64,000 bases of DNA. Source: Rhodocyclales bacterium GT-UBC (GTDB lineage Bacteria > Pseudomonadota > Gammaproteobacteria > Burkholderiales > Rhodocyclaceae). The notes under the pieces are model-generated. The model had not been told where the DNA came from. It did not search any database and saw only the letters and a list, made by a program, of their open reading frames with translations. The DNA lies in contig QXPY01000007.1 in the NCBI GenBank assembly GCA_003583745.1, forward strand, positions 186,001 through 250,000. Direction: 5' to 3'. Shown here piece by piece: positions 15,333-25,240 of the stretch. Both the position numbers and the translations under genes were made by a program. How positions within the stretch are numbered: the stretch's first letter is position 1; every line of letters starts with the position of its first letter.

Positions 15333-16114
15333 TGGGTCTCTTCGACTGGCTGCAGCGCAAGCGACAACAGGCGATCCCGGCCCCGATCTGGGCCGACACC
15401 GTCGCCGGCCTGCCCTTCCTGGCTTGCCTGTCGGCCGCTGAACAGAGCGAACTGAAAGGCCTGGCCGAAGCCTTCCTGGCAGAGAAAGAATTCAGCACCG
15501 CCGGCAACCAGGTACTCGACGACCGCATCTGCACCGCGATCGCCGCCCAGGGTTGCCTGCCCATCCTCAAACTCGGTCTGGCCGCCTATCGCGACTGGGT
15601 GGGCATTGTCGTGTACCCCGACGAATTCGTCGTACCGCGCCGCATCGAGGACGAAAGCGGCATCGTTCATGAGTACGACGACGTGCTTTCCGGCGAAGCC
15701 TGGGAAGGCGGGCCGCTGATTCTCTCCTGGCACGACGTGCAACTGGCCGGCGACGGCTACAACGTGGTGATCCACGAGTTCGCCCACAAGCTGGACATGC
15801 TCAACGGCGAAGCCGACGGCATGCCGGCCCTGCATTCGGGCATCACCGAGGCGGAATGGGAAACGGTCTGCGCCGCCGCCTACGAGGACTTCTGCCAGCG
15901 GGTCGATGCCGGCGAGGAAACGCTGATCGATCCCTACGCCAGCAACGACCCGGCCGAATTTTTCGCCGTCCTGTCGGAAAGCTTCTTCGAGATGCCGGAT
16001 GTGGTCGCTGCCGAGTATCCCGAGCTGTACGCCCTGTTCGGCCGCTACTACCGTCAGGACCCGCTGATGCGCCTGACGAAGGCCGCCAGTTCGGACAACA
16101 CCCGCGCCTCCTGA
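15332..16114 (+). CDS. mtfA: MtfA-like zinc peptidase (M90 family)
   Basis: A 260-residue protein with the zinc motif HEFAHKLDML (HExxH) near residue 149 and further acidic residues (EFFAVLSESFFE) in the C-terminal helices that supply the remaining ligand. This is the MtfA/DgsA anti-repressor family of gluzincin-type aminopeptidases. In E. coli MtfA binds the Mlc repressor; whether that target exists here is not known. The start is coupled to the transporter stop. The last 61 bases overlap the convergent hydrolase gene. Confidence 0.88.
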   Translation: MGLFDWLQRKRQQAIPAPIWADTVAGLPFLACLSAAEQSELKGLAEAFLAEKEFSTAGNQVLDDRICTAIAAQGCLPILKLGLAAYRDWVGIVVYPDEFVVPRRIEDESGIVHEYDDVLSGEAWEGGPLILSWHDVQLAGDGYNVVIHEFAHKLDMLNGEADGMPALHSGITEAEWETVCAAAYEDFCQRVDAGEETLIDPYASNDPAEFFAVLSESFFEMPDVVAAEYPELYALFGRYYRQDPLMRLTKAASSDNTRAS

Positions 16115-16821
16115 TCCTTGTGCGGCGAATGGCCGCAAGCCGGCAATTTGAGCACCTGGCTGCCCGGCACCCTTTCGCCGATTACCTCGATCTGCCGCAT
16201 CGTCGCGTACTCGTCGTCCTCGCCCTGCATCGCCAGGACCGGGCAACGGATTTTCGCCAGATAGTCCACGATGTTCCAGTCGGCGAAAGGCGGCGACAGC
16301 CAGGTATCGTTCCAGTCGCTGAAAACCTTGCCCACATCGGCATGGTAGCGCCCCAGCTTGGCCGGCCAATCGGTCGTCTGCCAAACCTCACGCGCCGCCC
16401 GGATGCCGGCCAGCGTTTCGGCTTCGACAAACTCGTGCGGCGCCATCACCGCGATGCCCAGCGGCACTTCGGGAAAGGCTCCGGCAAAGATCAGCGCGAT
16501 GCTGCCGCCATCGCTGTGACCGACCAGTATCGGGCGTTCGATGTGCAAGGCCGCCAGCAAGGCCGGCAGCGCCTCTTCGGCTTCGCGATGCATGTAGCGC
16601 AGGTTGCGCGGCTCCGGCCAGGGTTCGGAACCGCCATAGCCGGCACGCGACCAGGCGATGAGCCGGCAGCCGGTCGCGGCCGCCAGTTTTTCGGGGAAAT
16701 GCCGCCACATGGCGACGCTGCCCAAACCTTCGTGCAGCAACAGCAAGGTCGGCCGGCCGTCGGCGGTAGCCGGAAAGTCGCGGTACTCAAGCCGCAAACC
16801 GTTGATCGTGATGTGTTTCAT
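16054..16821 (-). CDS. Alpha/beta hydrolase
   Basis: A 255-residue alpha/beta-hydrolase fold protein. The oxyanion/N-terminal motif is LLLHEGLGS, the nucleophile elbow GHSDGGS (serine catalytic), the acid is probably in QGEDDEY, and the histidine in CGHSPHKD. Substrate unknown. Its ATG overlaps the stop of a second hydrolase upstream (ATGA at 16818-16821), so they form an operon. The 3' end overlaps the convergent mtfA end by 61 bases. Confidence 0.87.
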   Translation of the reverse strand: MKHITINGLRLEYRDFPATADGRPTLLLLHEGLGSVAMWRHFPEKLAAATGCRLIAWSRAGYGGSEPWPEPRNLRYMHREAEEALPALLAALHIERPILVGHSDGGSIALIFAGAFPEVPLGIAVMAPHEFVEAETLAGIRAAREVWQTTDWPAKLGRYHADVGKVFSDWNDTWLSPPFADWNIVDYLAKIRCPVLAMQGEDDEYATMRQIEVIGERVPGSQVLKLPACGHSPHKDQEARVLSELAAFVRRISGS

Positions 16822-17672
16822 GCGCTCAAAAGAAAATCGCGAGCAATCGAAATCTGCTCTTCGGTCATGAACATCGGCGCGTGGCCGACACCAGCCACCT
16901 CAGCCAGCTTGGCCTGCGGGCCGCGTCGCCCCATTTCCAGCCAGGTGTCGCGGGTCAGCAAGTCAGACTCGGCGCCGCGCAGGACCAGGGTCGGGCAACG
17001 AATGGCATCGTAGATCGGCCACAGGTTGACGTCCTGGTCGACAAAAGCCGCCTGGAATGCCGCGGCGATCTGCGGATCGTAAAGAAAGCCCCAGCGCCCG
17101 TCGGGGCGCCGGGCGACGCTGCTTTCGGTCAGGTGCCGCCACTGACCCTCTGCAAGCTGACCGAAAGGCGCGCTGACCATTTTGACGTAGGCCAATGCCT
17201 CATCGAAGCTGTTCCAGGTCGGATCGGTACCGACATAAGCACCAATCCGGTTCAGCGATTCGGCCGTGATCAAGGGACCGACATCGTTCAGCAGCATTTT
17301 CTGGATCGGCGTGCTGTCCTGGCTGGCCAAGCCCATACCGATCAAGCCGCCCATCGAGGTGCCGACCCAATGCACCGACTCGACATTGAGCCGGGCGATC
17401 AGGGTGACCATGTCGCCGACGTATTGCGGGATGGTGTAGAAGGCCGGATTGCGCAAACGGCCGCTCTGCCCGCGCCCGACGACATCCGGGCAGATCACCC
17501 GGTAATGCGCCGACATCGCCCGGGCCAGCGCATCGAAATCGCGACCGTTCCGGGTCAGGCCGTGCACACAAACCAGCAGGCGCGGATTGTCGCGCTCGCC
17601 CCATTCGGTGTAGGCCATCCGGTGCAGGCCGGCCGGACTCGCACATTGCACGGTATGTTGGGTAAATTCCAT
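16818..17672 (-). CDS. Alpha/beta hydrolase
   Basis: A 284-residue alpha/beta hydrolase: HGLTRNGRDFD near the N-terminus (oxyanion region), nucleophile elbow GTSMGG, a probable acid in RGAESDLL, and histidine in GVGHAPMF. The pattern is that of esterase/lipase-type hydrolases with unassigned substrates in Betaproteobacteria. The ATG at 17672 has AAGGAG upstream and is preferred over the frame extending to 17738. It heads a two-gene unit with the following hydrolase. Confidence 0.87.
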   Translation of the reverse strand: MEFTQHTVQCASPAGLHRMAYTEWGERDNPRLLVCVHGLTRNGRDFDALARAMSAHYRVICPDVVGRGQSGRLRNPAFYTIPQYVGDMVTLIARLNVESVHWVGTSMGGLIGMGLASQDSTPIQKMLLNDVGPLITAESLNRIGAYVGTDPTWNSFDEALAYVKMVSAPFGQLAEGQWRHLTESSVARRPDGRWGFLYDPQIAAAFQAAFVDQDVNLWPIYDAIRCPTLVLRGAESDLLTRDTWLEMGRRGPQAKLAEVAGVGHAPMFMTEEQISIARDFLLSA

Positions 17673-17698
17673 GGTTGTCTCCTTCGTCGGCAAATGTA

Positions 17699-20017
17699 TC
17701 ACCGCCCGAACCAATAACGGCGATGCGCCGCTCGCCATCCAGACAGCTGCGTCCCTTGCTCGTTCAACTGCACGCGTACCGCACCATCCCGGTCGGTCCG
17801 CCAGGGATCGATACCGCGCCGCAGGTAACGCTCAACCACTTCCGCCTTGGGATGCCCGAAACGGTTGCGATAGCCGACCGGAATGACCGCTGCCCGGGCA
17901 TTTACAGCCTCCAGAAAGGCTTCTGTGGAGGACGTCTTCGAGCCATGGTGCGGCACCAGCAGGACATCGGCCAGCAACTTGCCGGGAATGCGCTTGAGCA
18001 AATCGGCTTCGTCGGCCGCCTCGATATCCGATACCAGCAGCATGCGGTGACCGCCCGCTTCGACCCGCAACACGCAGGAGAGATGGTTGCTTTTGCCCTC
18101 GCGCGCGTAAATTTCGTCGGTCGGATGCAGTACCTCGAAAACGACTCCATCCCACACCCAGCGCTGGCCGGCCCGGCAGCGTTCGCCAACCGCCTCGGTC
18201 AACGAGGAACGGACCTCCCCGACCTGCAGCGCCGCCAGCACCGAGGCCGCCCCGCCCGAATGGTCGCTGTCGCGGTGGGTGACCATCAGCATGTCGATCC
18301 GGTTCAGCCCCAGGCTGCGCAGGTAAGGGACCACCACGCGCTGCCCGGCGTCCGACTCGGCGCTGTAGAGCGGACCCGGGTCATAAATCAGACTGTGCTC
18401 GCGGGTCTGCACCACCGTCGCCAGTCCTTGCCCGACATCGAGCACGGTAATCCATGCCTCGCCGGCCGGCGGTCGATCGACCGGCCAGAACAGAGCGGGC
18501 ACGACCAGACAGGCCCCCAGCCAGCGCCCTGGTACGCCGCGCGGCAGCAGGCAGAGCGCCACACCCCAGGCGGCCACACCGGCTACCCAGAGCGGCGGCG
18601 CCGGGGCCTGCCAGACCGGCCAGACAGCGCACCAAACCAAAAACGCCATCAATATATCGAGTACCCAATGCGCCGCCGCCAGGATCGGCCACCAGGGAAC
18701 CAAAGCGGCGAGCAAGGCCAGCGGGGTCAAGATGAAGCTGATCACCGGAATGGCCAGTGCGTTGGCCAGCGGCGAAACCAGTGACAACTGCTGGAACAGC
18801 AGCAACAGGATGGGCAAGGACGCCAGCGTTGCCGCCCACTGGACGAGCCCCCAATCGCGCAGGCGCTGACCCCAGCCGGTCGCTGCCCCGACCTGGGCCG
18901 AGCCAACATAGAGCAAGGCTGCCACCGCACCGAAAGACAGCCAGAACCCGGCAGCGAGGCAGGCCCAGGGATCGAACAGCAAGACCACCCACAAGGCCAG
19001 CGCCAATGTTCGGCTGGGCGCCAGCAAACGCCCGGAAAGCATGGCAACGGCTGCCACCATCAGCATGATCAAGGTACGCTGGGCCGGCACGGCAAAACCG
19101 GCAAGCAGCGAATAGAACAGCGCCGCCAGGCAAGCCGCCAGCACGCCGGCTTTTTGCGCCGGCAGGCGCTGTGCCAGCCACGGCTGCCGACGCCAGCCGG
19201 CATTGACCAGCCAGCCGAACAATGCAGCGACCATCGTCACGTGCAAGCCCGAGATACTCAGCGCATGCGTTACGCCGGTACGGTTGAAGATGCTCCAGAG
19301 ATCGCCCTGGATCGCCTTCTGGTCGCCGACCGCCAAGGCCACCAGGATACCGACCCAGGGATAGTGCTCGACCGGCAAGGTCGTCAGGAACGAGGCACGA
19401 ACCGCGTGGCGCAAGCGCTCGATGGCATAGTCCGGCCGCCAGACCATGTCGTTCAGGCGCTCTGCCGGATCGGGCCGGATATAGCCAGTTGCCCGGATAT
19501 TGCGCTCCAGCAACCAGGCTTCGTAATCGAAAACACCGGGATTGGCGTTGCCGTGCGGCCGCTTCAACCTGACCGTGAAACGCCAGCGCTCGCCCGGCCG
19601 GACCGGCAAGCGTTCAAAGCTCTCGTCATCGTGCCGCCCCTGGTACCACGATAGATTGATGTGTGCCGGCACCCTTGCGCCCGGCGTTTCAACCACCTCG
19701 GTATCGAACTCGAAACGGCTTCCCTGGCTGAAATCCTGGGGCAAAGCGGCGACCACGCCTGACAGAATCACATCCCGTCCTTCCCAAGCCGGATCGAGTT
19801 GATCGGCCAGTCGAACATCCGCTCGCCAGGCAGCCCAGGCAAAGCCGAGTGCGGCGCAGGCAATCACGCTGAGCCAGCGGGAAGCGGCGCCATGCCAGCG
19901 CAGTTGCGGCAGCAAAAGCAGCACACCGGTCAGCACCCAGTTGCCGACAACAGGCAGCTCCGGCTGCATCTGCAAGCAGAGCACGCCACCGGCAAAGGCG
20001 AGAATATGGGATCGCAT
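17699..20017 (-). CDS. comEC: ComEC/Rec2 DNA uptake channel
   Basis: A 772-residue inner-membrane protein. It has an N-terminal DUF4131-type region with several TM segments, the ComEC competence membrane domain (GVTHALSISGLHVTMVAAL near residue 255 is the family signature), and a C-terminal metallo-beta-lactamase-like domain with VTHRDSDHSGG and LLVPHHGSKTSS. It carries single-stranded DNA into the cytoplasm during natural transformation. The length is normal for the full three-part form. The ribosome binding site is weak. No other competence gene is next to it. Confidence 0.92.
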   Translation of the reverse strand: MRSHILAFAGGVLCLQMQPELPVVGNWVLTGVLLLLPQLRWHGAASRWLSVIACAALGFAWAAWRADVRLADQLDPAWEGRDVILSGVVAALPQDFSQGSRFEFDTEVVETPGARVPAHINLSWYQGRHDDESFERLPVRPGERWRFTVRLKRPHGNANPGVFDYEAWLLERNIRATGYIRPDPAERLNDMVWRPDYAIERLRHAVRASFLTTLPVEHYPWVGILVALAVGDQKAIQGDLWSIFNRTGVTHALSISGLHVTMVAALFGWLVNAGWRRQPWLAQRLPAQKAGVLAACLAALFYSLLAGFAVPAQRTLIMLMVAAVAMLSGRLLAPSRTLALALWVVLLFDPWACLAAGFWLSFGAVAALLYVGSAQVGAATGWGQRLRDWGLVQWAATLASLPILLLLFQQLSLVSPLANALAIPVISFILTPLALLAALVPWWPILAAAHWVLDILMAFLVWCAVWPVWQAPAPPLWVAGVAAWGVALCLLPRGVPGRWLGACLVVPALFWPVDRPPAGEAWITVLDVGQGLATVVQTREHSLIYDPGPLYSAESDAGQRVVVPYLRSLGLNRIDMLMVTHRDSDHSGGAASVLAALQVGEVRSSLTEAVGERCRAGQRWVWDGVVFEVLHPTDEIYAREGKSNHLSCVLRVEAGGHRMLLVSDIEAADEADLLKRIPGKLLADVLLVPHHGSKTSSTEAFLEAVNARAAVIPVGYRNRFGHPKAEVVERYLRRGIDPWRTDRDGAVRVQLNEQGTQLSGWRAAHRRYWFGR

Positions 20018-20106
20018 GCCGCCATGATAATGAACTAGTCATTTTTTGACAGCCCGAGGGCGGCCTGCGGCATGCTCCCCGCCATGGCAGGCGGGGTACC
20101 GAAGGA

Positions 20107-22122
20107 TCAGGTCTTGAAGCGAGCGACTTCGCCGTTCAGGGTTTCCGCCAGTTGCCGCAAATCGCCGGCCGTATCGGCGTTGCCGGAAGCGGCGGCATTG
20201 TTTTCCTCCGCCATCTGGGCAATCCGTTCGACATTCTGTGCAATATCTGTGCTTGCTGCGGCCTGTTCGCGCAAGGCTGTCGTGATCTCGGAAACCGCAT
20301 TCAGCACTTGCTTGGCCTGAGCCTGAACCTGGCCAATCGCGTTACCGGCCATCTGCGCCTGCTCGACTCCCGCCGCCACCCGTTGCACACCGAGCTTCAT
20401 GCTGGAAACGGCGGTATCGGTATCGGATTGGATCGCCGTAATCATGGCCGAAATTTCCTGCGTCGATTTGGCTGTACGCTCTGCCAGCTTACGTACTTCG
20501 TCGGCGACCACGGCAAACCCACGTCCGGACTCACCGGCTCGCGCGGCCTCGATTGCCGCATTCAAGGCCAGCAGATTGGTCTGGTCGGCGATATCCTTGA
20601 TGGTTCCGACAATGGTCGAAATCTGGTCCGACTGCCGACCCAGCGCCTCGACGGCAGCGGCCGATTGATTGACCGTTTCGGCGATCGATTGGATTTCCCT
20701 GACAACGTTCTCGACAATCCGGCCGCCATTGGCGGCGACTTCGTCCGACTCGCGGGAGTAGGTCTGGGCATCCTGAGCATTTTTTGCGATGTGATCGACA
20801 CCAACCGTCATTTCCTCGACCGAAGCCGCCATGCTCGAGGCTGAATCGCTCTGCGCCGCCGTACTGGTCGATATTTCGTGACTTGAAGTCGACAAATGCT
20901 CGGCCGCCTGCCGCAGCGCGTGGACGTCGCGCTGAACACGCCCAAGCAACTCGCGAAACGCCAAGGCCATGTCATTGAAGTCGCGCCCCGCGCCATGCAA
21001 TTCATCCTGCCCTTCAGTGCGAAACTCGACCGTCAGATCGCCTTGAGCCAGTCGCCGAGCCCCGGCAGAGAAAACCTCGACACTGCCGATCACCGAGTAG
21101 TAGCTACCAATACCCAAATACCCGACGACGAGCATGACCAGCAAGGATATGCCGGCTTCCCAATAGAGTACCCGCTGGGAAGCATTGCGACGCGCTTCCA
21201 GTTGCTGCTCGAACTGCGGGATCAAGGTCTCGAACATGATCTTGTAACCCAGATCGATAACCTGGGTAGTCATGGCGAAATACTCCTGCGGCGGCGTCGC
21301 AAACTTCTCGGCAAGGATATCCTCACGCACCAGCGTAAATATCTTCTCCACCCCGGCGGTAAATTCCTTGGTCGGTCCATCGAGCGCCGGACGCAAGTTC
21401 GGGGTAAAACGGACCACCTTGTCCAGATTGGTGTTCTGGATGCGCAAAGTCCCCGCCATCTGGGCGATGATCGATGAAACATCGATGCGAAGTTGCGGCG
21501 ACAACTCCTTCTTGCTCAAGATCCCCGTCCCACGAGCCCGCGTGATGCCGAGCGGCTCGAGCATGGCCGGCATCTTGGTCACCACGGTATCCATGAAATA
21601 GTAGGTATCGATCTCCGGGTCGAGCGTCAATTCGGTTTCGTCGGCCACATCGACCATCAAACCGAGAACCTTTTCGATCAATGCCGAGTGCCGCTTGATG
21701 TTTTCCGCCGGCGTCCAACTCAAGCCCTGCGTCGCAATAGCCTCCCATTCCTGCTGGACGGACTTCCAGATGGGCGATTCGCGCATCGCAGGCGAGAGCG
21801 TTGCGGCTGTCGCCCTGACGGCTTCGACGACCTCCTTCTCCTTGGCCGCACGCTTCTCTTTCATCGCCTCGTTGCCATTCAGCACCCCGGATGAAAGTCC
21901 ACGGTGCTGCTGGATGAACTGCGCCATGCGATTCATCGGCTTGAGCGACTGCAAGCCGGACAATTCCCGATTGGCGGTCGCGATATCCCGGCTCAGATTC
22001 GAATAGACGGTAACCAGCAAAACCGTCATGACGATGGCGACCGCGATACCCAGGACAAAAAACTTGCTCTTGTACTGCAAGCGATTCATCAACCTGACAG
22101 CAGGACCAAACAAAGCACGCAT
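20107..22122 (-). CDS. Methyl-accepting chemotaxis protein with NIT-like periplasmic domain
   Basis: A 671-residue chemoreceptor: TM1 ~22-40, a ~275-residue periplasmic sensor, TM2 ~319-340, a HAMP-like segment, and a signalling domain with the conserved hairpin tip [19 protein letters not shown]. The sensor contains QQHRGLSSG (71-79) and PPQEYF...TQVID (277-290), resembling nitrate/nitrite-sensing NIT domains. The same two motifs recur in the 299-residue protein at 35218-36117. The ligand is therefore perhaps nitrate or nitrite (inference). AGAGGAG precedes the ATG. Monocistronic as far as can be seen. Confidence 0.88.
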   Translation of the reverse strand: MRALFGPAVRLMNRLQYKSKFFVLGIAVAIVMTVLLVTVYSNLSRDIATANRELSGLQSLKPMNRMAQFIQQHRGLSSGVLNGNEAMKEKRAAKEKEVVEAVRATAATLSPAMRESPIWKSVQQEWEAIATQGLSWTPAENIKRHSALIEKVLGLMVDVADETELTLDPEIDTYYFMDTVVTKMPAMLEPLGITRARGTGILSKKELSPQLRIDVSSIIAQMAGTLRIQNTNLDKVVRFTPNLRPALDGPTKEFTAGVEKIFTLVREDILAEKFATPPQEYFAMTTQVIDLGYKIMFETLIPQFEQQLEARRNASQRVLYWEAGISLLVMLVVGYLGIGSYYSVIGSVEVFSAGARRLAQGDLTVEFRTEGQDELHGAGRDFNDMALAFRELLGRVQRDVHALRQAAEHLSTSSHEISTSTAAQSDSASSMAASVEEMTVGVDHIAKNAQDAQTYSRESDEVAANGGRIVENVVREIQSIAETVNQSAAAVEALGRQSDQISTIVGTIKDIADQTNLLALNAAIEAARAGESGRGFAVVADEVRKLAERTAKSTQEISAMITAIQSDTDTAVSSMKLGVQRVAAGVEQAQMAGNAIGQVQAQAKQVLNAVSEITTALREQAAASTDIAQNVERIAQMAEENNAAASGNADTAGDLRQLAETLNGEVARFKT

Positions 22123-22216
22123 GGCAACTCCTCTTTACGCCGTTATTCGTCAGCGCTTCAATGAAATGCTGGCAAACCGCGCGATTTTGTTGTGGCGCGT
22201 GATTGCCTGCCGGCCA

Positions 22217-22897
22217 TTACTGGCCGGACAACTCCCCGTCGTTCAGACGCAATACCCGGTCGGCTTTGGCTGCCAACTGCTGGTCATGCGTCACCATCAC
22301 CAGACTGGCCTGCTGCTGACGCACGCGATCAATCAGCAGGTCGAAAACAGAATATGCCGTGTGGCTATCCAGATTACCCGTCGGCTCGTCGGCCAGCAAG
22401 CACGACGGTTCGCTGACCAAGGCGCGGGCAATTGCCGCCCGCTGCCGTTCTCCGCCCGACAACTCACCCGGACGATGCGCCAGGCGATGCGCCAGACCGA
22501 CGGCCGTCAGCATTGCCGCAGCACGCGCCAAAGCTTCCTGCCGTTCGATGCGGCGGATCAGCAAGGGCATGGCGACATTTTCCTGGGCCGAAAATTCGGG
22601 CAGCAGATGATGAAACTGATAAACGAAACCCAGGTGCCGGTTACGCCAGTCGCCGCGTGCCACCTCGCCCAACGAGGAAAAATCGCGCCCCATCAGCTCG
22701 ACGCTACCCGATGATGGTGTATCCAACCCGCCCATCAGATGCAACAAGGTACTTTTGCCGGAACCCGATGCACCGACAATGGCGACGGTTTCGCCGGGTG
22801 CGATGGCGAGGGAAACGTTGGCTAACACGGGCACGTCCAGGCCATCGCCGCGAAAAACCTTGCTCAGTCCAGTCGCTCGCAAAATCGGCTCACTCAT
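22217..22897 (-). CDS. lolD: LolD, lipoprotein-releasing ABC transporter ATPase
   Basis: A 226-residue ABC ATPase of the LolD/MacB class. Walker [11 protein letters not shown]-loop region [12 protein letters not shown], signature LSGGERQR, Walker [12 protein letters not shown], and switch histidine in MVTHDQQ are all present. With the LolC/E-type permease just upstream it extracts lipoproteins from the inner membrane for transfer to LolA. Its start overlaps the permease stop by eight bases. Confidence 0.94.
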   Translation of the reverse strand: MSEPILRATGLSKVFRGDGLDVPVLANVSLAIAPGETVAIVGASGSGKSTLLHLMGGLDTPSSGSVELMGRDFSSLGEVARGDWRNRHLGFVYQFHHLLPEFSAQENVAMPLLIRRIERQEALARAAAMLTAVGLAHRLAHRPGELSGGERQRAAIARALVSEPSCLLADEPTGNLDSHTAYSVFDLLIDRVRQQQASLVMVTHDQQLAAKADRVLRLNDGELSGQ

Positions 22898-24137
22898 AGC
22901 GCAACGCCTCCGCCGGATTCACACGCGAAGCCCGCCAGCTCGGATAGAGCGTTGCCAACAGGGCCAATACGAAAGCAATCAGCGTCACGCCCCAGACATC
23001 GCCCCATTGCAGTTCGGAAGGCAGATCGGAAATGTAGTAGACCTCTTTCGAGAGGAAATGCACGCCCAGGACTCTTTCAATAAAAGGAACGACAACATCG
23101 ATGTTGAGCGCCAACGCCACGCCCCCGACCACGCCCATCCCCAGTCCGATGAATCCGACCAGCGCACCCTGAACAACGAAAACGGCCATGATCGACAGAG
23201 GCCGCGCACCCAATGTCCGCAGAATGGCGATATCAGCCTGCTTGTCCGTCACCGCCATGACCAGAGTCGAGACGAGATTGAATGCTGCCACCGCAACAAT
23301 CAGCGACAAAATGATAAACATCATATTTTTTTCAATTTGCACCGCCCGGAAAAAATTGGCATGGCTTTTCGTCCAGTCATGAATGTAGGCATCTGCGTTG
23401 ATGTAACGAACCAATTCGCGGGCGATACGCGGTGCCTGAAACAGATCGTCAACCTTCAGCCGCACGCCGCTGACCCGGTCGTCCATCTGATAGAGCTTCT
23501 GGGCGTCTTCGAGGTTGATCAAGGCCAGTCCGCTGTCGTATTCATACATCCCGACCTCGAAAATTCCGACAACCTTGAATGACTTCAAACGCGGCACCAC
23601 CCCGGCTGGGGTAACGGTTCCCTGCGGGGCAATCAATGTCACCTTGTCGCCGGTGAAGACTCGCAACGAACGCGCCAGATCCGCCCCTAATACAACACCG
23701 AACTCTCCGGGTTTCAATTCATCAATATTACCACTTTTAATGCTTTTTCGAAAATCTGCAACTTTATCCTCTTGATCGGGCAAGATGCCACGCACCAAAG
23801 AACCTTTCACGCCACCATCGAAGGTGAACATTGCCTGTGACTGAATGAACGGGGCAGCAGCCCTGACTTCGGGGTGTTGCGCCGCCTGCGCGGCAATCGC
23901 CGGCCAATCGGACAATTCGCCATTGATGCCCGAAATCTGGATATGGGAAGCGACGCCCAGAATCCGCGTACGCAATTCCTTCTGAAAGCCGTTCATCACC
24001 GAAAGCACGACAATGAGCGCCGCCACCCCCAAACCGATACCAAGCATCGATATCAGCGAAATGAAAGAAATAAAATGGTTGCGGCGCTTGGCGCGGGTAT
24101 AGCGCAGGCCGATCAGCAGTTCGTAGGGCAGAGCCAT
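22890..24137 (-). CDS. lolC: LolC/LolE-type lipoprotein-releasing permease
   Basis: A 415-residue permease with one N-terminal TM, a large periplasmic domain and three C-terminal TMs. The N-terminus [16 protein letters not shown] and [12 protein letters not shown] match the LolC/E family, and the C-terminal FtsX-like domain runs ILRTLGARP to [15 protein letters not shown]. The ATG at 24137 fits family length; a TTG at 24158 is possible. Only one LolC/E subunit gene is present here, as in many Betaproteobacteria, so it may work as a homodimer. Forms an operon with lolD. Confidence 0.92.
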   Translation of the reverse strand: MALPYELLIGLRYTRAKRRNHFISFISLISMLGIGLGVAALIVVLSVMNGFQKELRTRILGVASHIQISGINGELSDWPAIAAQAAQHPEVRAAAPFIQSQAMFTFDGGVKGSLVRGILPDQEDKVADFRKSIKSGNIDELKPGEFGVVLGADLARSLRVFTGDKVTLIAPQGTVTPAGVVPRLKSFKVVGIFEVGMYEYDSGLALINLEDAQKLYQMDDRVSGVRLKVDDLFQAPRIARELVRYINADAYIHDWTKSHANFFRAVQIEKNMMFIILSLIVAVAAFNLVSTLVMAVTDKQADIAILRTLGARPLSIMAVFVVQGALVGFIGLGMGVVGGVALALNIDVVVPFIERVLGVHFLSKEVYYISDLPSELQWGDVWGVTLIAFVLALLATLYPSWRASRVNPAEALRYE

Positions 24138-24211
24138 GCGGGAAGGAAATCCGGGCAAAAACGCTATGGTACACTCAAGCGCTTTTTCGACGTCTGCTGG
24201 CCAGGATTCCC

Positions 24212-25240
24212 GTGCATCTCACCCTGCTTGTCCCCGAACTGATCTGGCCCGAACCCGCCGACCAATTCACCCTCGGCAAGCTGTCCTTGCCCGGGCTCGA
24301 AACCCTGCTGGCTCGCGCCCGCTTCGAACACCGCCCGCGCCGTGCTTTCGAACAAGCTCTGGCGAGCAGCCTGAATCTTGACCCCGCCCCCTTCGGACCG
24401 CTTCGCTTACTCGGCGAAGGCTGTGCCGAAGCCCGCGACGGCCACTGGCTGTGTGCCGACCCGGTACATCTACGCTTTCATCACGAACGCATTGTGCTGG
24501 CCGATGCCGGCGCCTTCGAGCTGTCCGAAAACGAAGCGCGGCAGATCGCAGCTTCGCTCAACGAGGAGTTCGGCGATATCGGTCATTTCCACGTTGCCGA
24601 GGCCAGGCGCTGGTACTTGCGTCTGCACACGCCGCTCGCGCATCACGTCGATCCCTTGTCCTGCGTCGCCGGGCGGCGCGTTGACGATGAACTGCCCAAG
24701 GGCGACTCGACGCTGAACCGCTGGCTCAACGAAGTACAGATGTTCCTGCATGGACATCCGATTAACGAGCAACGACAAGCTGCCGGCCAGCCGATCATCA
24801 ACAGCCTCTGGCTATGGGGTGGTGGCACCCTGCCCGCCCCCACCAACGGATGCTTCAGCGAAATATGGAGCACCAATCCGCTAGCAGCTGGCGTCGCCCT
24901 TGCCAGCGAGCGCCCTGTGCATGCCGTCCCCGCCAATCTCGATGCGTTGACGCGCCAAGCCGGCGCGACCCCACTCGTCGTGCTCGATACGCTGCTGCCG
25001 CGCGTCCTGTACGAGGATGGCGAAGGGTGGCGCACCCAGCTGACGCAACTCGATGCCGACTGGTTCGCCCCGCTTGGCAAAGCACTGGGACGCCAGATCA
25101 GAAGCATCGAACTGATCGCACCGACCATTTTCGGTGAATTGCACTACACGCTACAGGCCAGCGATCGCTGGAAATTCTGGAAACGCGCCCGGCCGCTTCC
25201 CGAACTCGCCCAGCAACTTGCCGAACTCGCCCAACCATGA
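24212..25240 (+). CDS. Phosphoglycerate mutase-like conserved protein upstream of recJ
   Basis: A 342-residue soluble protein. Proteins of this type precede recJ in Betaproteobacteria and are often annotated as phosphoglycerate mutases or as uncharacterised regulators. The features seen are an N-terminal segment LTLLVPELIWPEP, a central NRWLNEVQMFLHGHPIN, and the strand/turn INSLWLWGGGTLP. I see no clear catalytic motif of the known mutase classes, so enzymatic activity is doubtful. It starts with GTG at 24212 and overlaps recJ by four bases, so it shares its transcript. Confidence 0.72.
   Translation: MHLTLLVPELIWPEPADQFTLGKLSLPGLETLLARARFEHRPRRAFEQALASSLNLDPAPFGPLRLLGEGCAEARDGHWLCADPVHLRFHHERIVLADAGAFELSENEARQIAASLNEEFGDIGHFHVAEARRWYLRLHTPLAHHVDPLSCVAGRRVDDELPKGDSTLNRWLNEVQMFLHGHPINEQRQAAGQPIINSLWLWGGGTLPAPTNGCFSEIWSTNPLAAGVALASERPVHAVPANLDALTRQAGATPLVVLDTLLPRVLYEDGEGWRTQLTQLDADWFAPLGKALGRQIRSIELIAPTIFGELHYTLQASDRWKFWKRARPLPELAQQLAELAQP

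Noticed and set aside
24806..24822. TGGCACCCTGCCCGCC resembling a sigma-54 promoter
   Set aside because: Inside a coding region and the -12 box lacks TTGC.
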